From Deltaproteobacteria bacterium (GTDB taxonomy: Bacteria; Desulfobacterota; Desulfobacteria; Desulfobacterales; JAABPS01): a stretch of DNA of 5,239 nt. The stretch lies in assembly GCA_019309685.1 (NCBI GenBank), contig JAFDFT010000206.1, forward strand, positions 1 to 5,239, written 5' to 3'. Under the pieces are notes generated by a model. That model searched no databases. It had not been told where the DNA came from and worked only from the letters and a program-made list of their open reading frames with translations. A program made the position numbers and the translations under genes. Each line of letters begins with the position of its first letter. Positions within the stretch are counted from its first letter, which is position 1. This document shows, one piece after another, positions 5,128-5,239 of this stretch.

Positions 5128-5146
5128 CTACCCGCTTTGCGGGTAG
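5128..5146 (+). repeat. Right-end hairpin CTACCCGC-TTT-GCGGGTAG
   Basis: A perfect 8-bp stem with a three-base loop, the same geometry as the left-end hairpin at 4537-4555. As the outermost strong hairpin on this side it is the best candidate for the right subterminal TnpA site. Cleavage would be expected shortly downstream, in 5147-5170. Past it, 5152-5178 holds a weaker CAGTATT/AATACTG inverted repeat and then AT-rich DNA with no supportable gene. Confidence 0.55.
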
Positions 5147-5239
5147 AGACTCAGTATTTTTCGTTTCAATCAATACTGCTAAAAAAAAATATTTTAGAGG
5201 CATTTATTTAACAACAACCATGAAAAACAAAAGAACTGA

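Larger units (their letters stand above)
4537..5146 (+). mobile_element. IS200-type insertion sequence (IS200/IS605 family, tnpA only)
   Basis: The element consists of a single Y1 transposase gene and flanking hairpins, without tnpB. IS200/IS605 elements have no terminal inverted repeats and no target duplication; TnpA recognises subterminal hairpins on single-stranded DNA. The limits given are the outermost hairpins (4537-4555 and 5128-5146). The true ends should lie some 5-30 bases outside them, giving an element of roughly 650-700 bp, typical for IS200. Between them lie a second left hairpin (4558-4580), a start-sequestering leader, tnpA, and two hairpins after the stop (5073-5087 and 5102-5118). 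The gene and both ends look intact, so the element may be active. I cannot place the cleavage tetranucleotides. Confidence 0.8.

Noticed and set aside
5220..5239. Possible start of a plus-strand gene at the right edge (ATG 5220)
   Set aside because: Only six codons are visible and there is no Shine-Dalgarno within 15 bases of the ATG.

Overview
The window comes from a moderately AT-rich bacterial chromosome. It holds five complete minus-strand genes, one minus-strand gene cut by the left edge, and one compact plus-strand insertion sequence. A double [4Fe-4S] QueG-family protein, an NADPH-dependent FMN reductase, an ICMT-like membrane methyltransferase, a PAP2 phosphatase and intergenic GC-rich hairpins in an AT-rich background together suggest a Gram-negative, probably anaerobic Desulfobacterota-type organism. 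That placement is an inference from gene content and style; no marker gene proves it.

Layout from right to left, which is the direction of transcription for most genes. At 4537-5146 lies an IS200-type element: one plus-strand tnpA (Y1 HUH transposase, complete and apparently intact), with hairpins on both sides and a leader that can fold over the ribosome binding site. Next, on the minus strand, come a PAP2-superfamily membrane phosphatase (4382-3615) and a 96-residue protein of unknown function (3540-3250) with its own good sigma70-like promoter. A 294-base gap follows (2956-3249). It encodes no protein but is packed with inverted repeats, including a 12-bp stem that closes two further hairpins. 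It may be a small dispersed (MITE/REP-like) element or a structured RNA.

The left half is a probable minus-strand operon: a QueG-like iron-sulfur protein with C-terminal HEAT-type repeats (2955-1837), a seven-helix membrane protein of unknown family whose ATG overlaps the preceding stop codon (1837-1145), an NADPH-dependent FMN reductase/quinone or chromate reductase-like flavoprotein (1065-505), and an ICMT/PEMT-like integral membrane methyltransferase (from about 452, running off the left edge). The first two look translationally coupled. The last two follow after gaps of 79 and about 52 bases. The set reads as redox and membrane functions, but no shared pathway can be named from the sequence.

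The points most worth checking are the structured 2981-3210 block, the non-canonical cysteine spacing and altered N-terminal region of the QueG-like protein together with its coupling to an unknown membrane protein, and the start-sequestering leader of tnpA. Nothing here is clearly a new defence or biosynthetic system.
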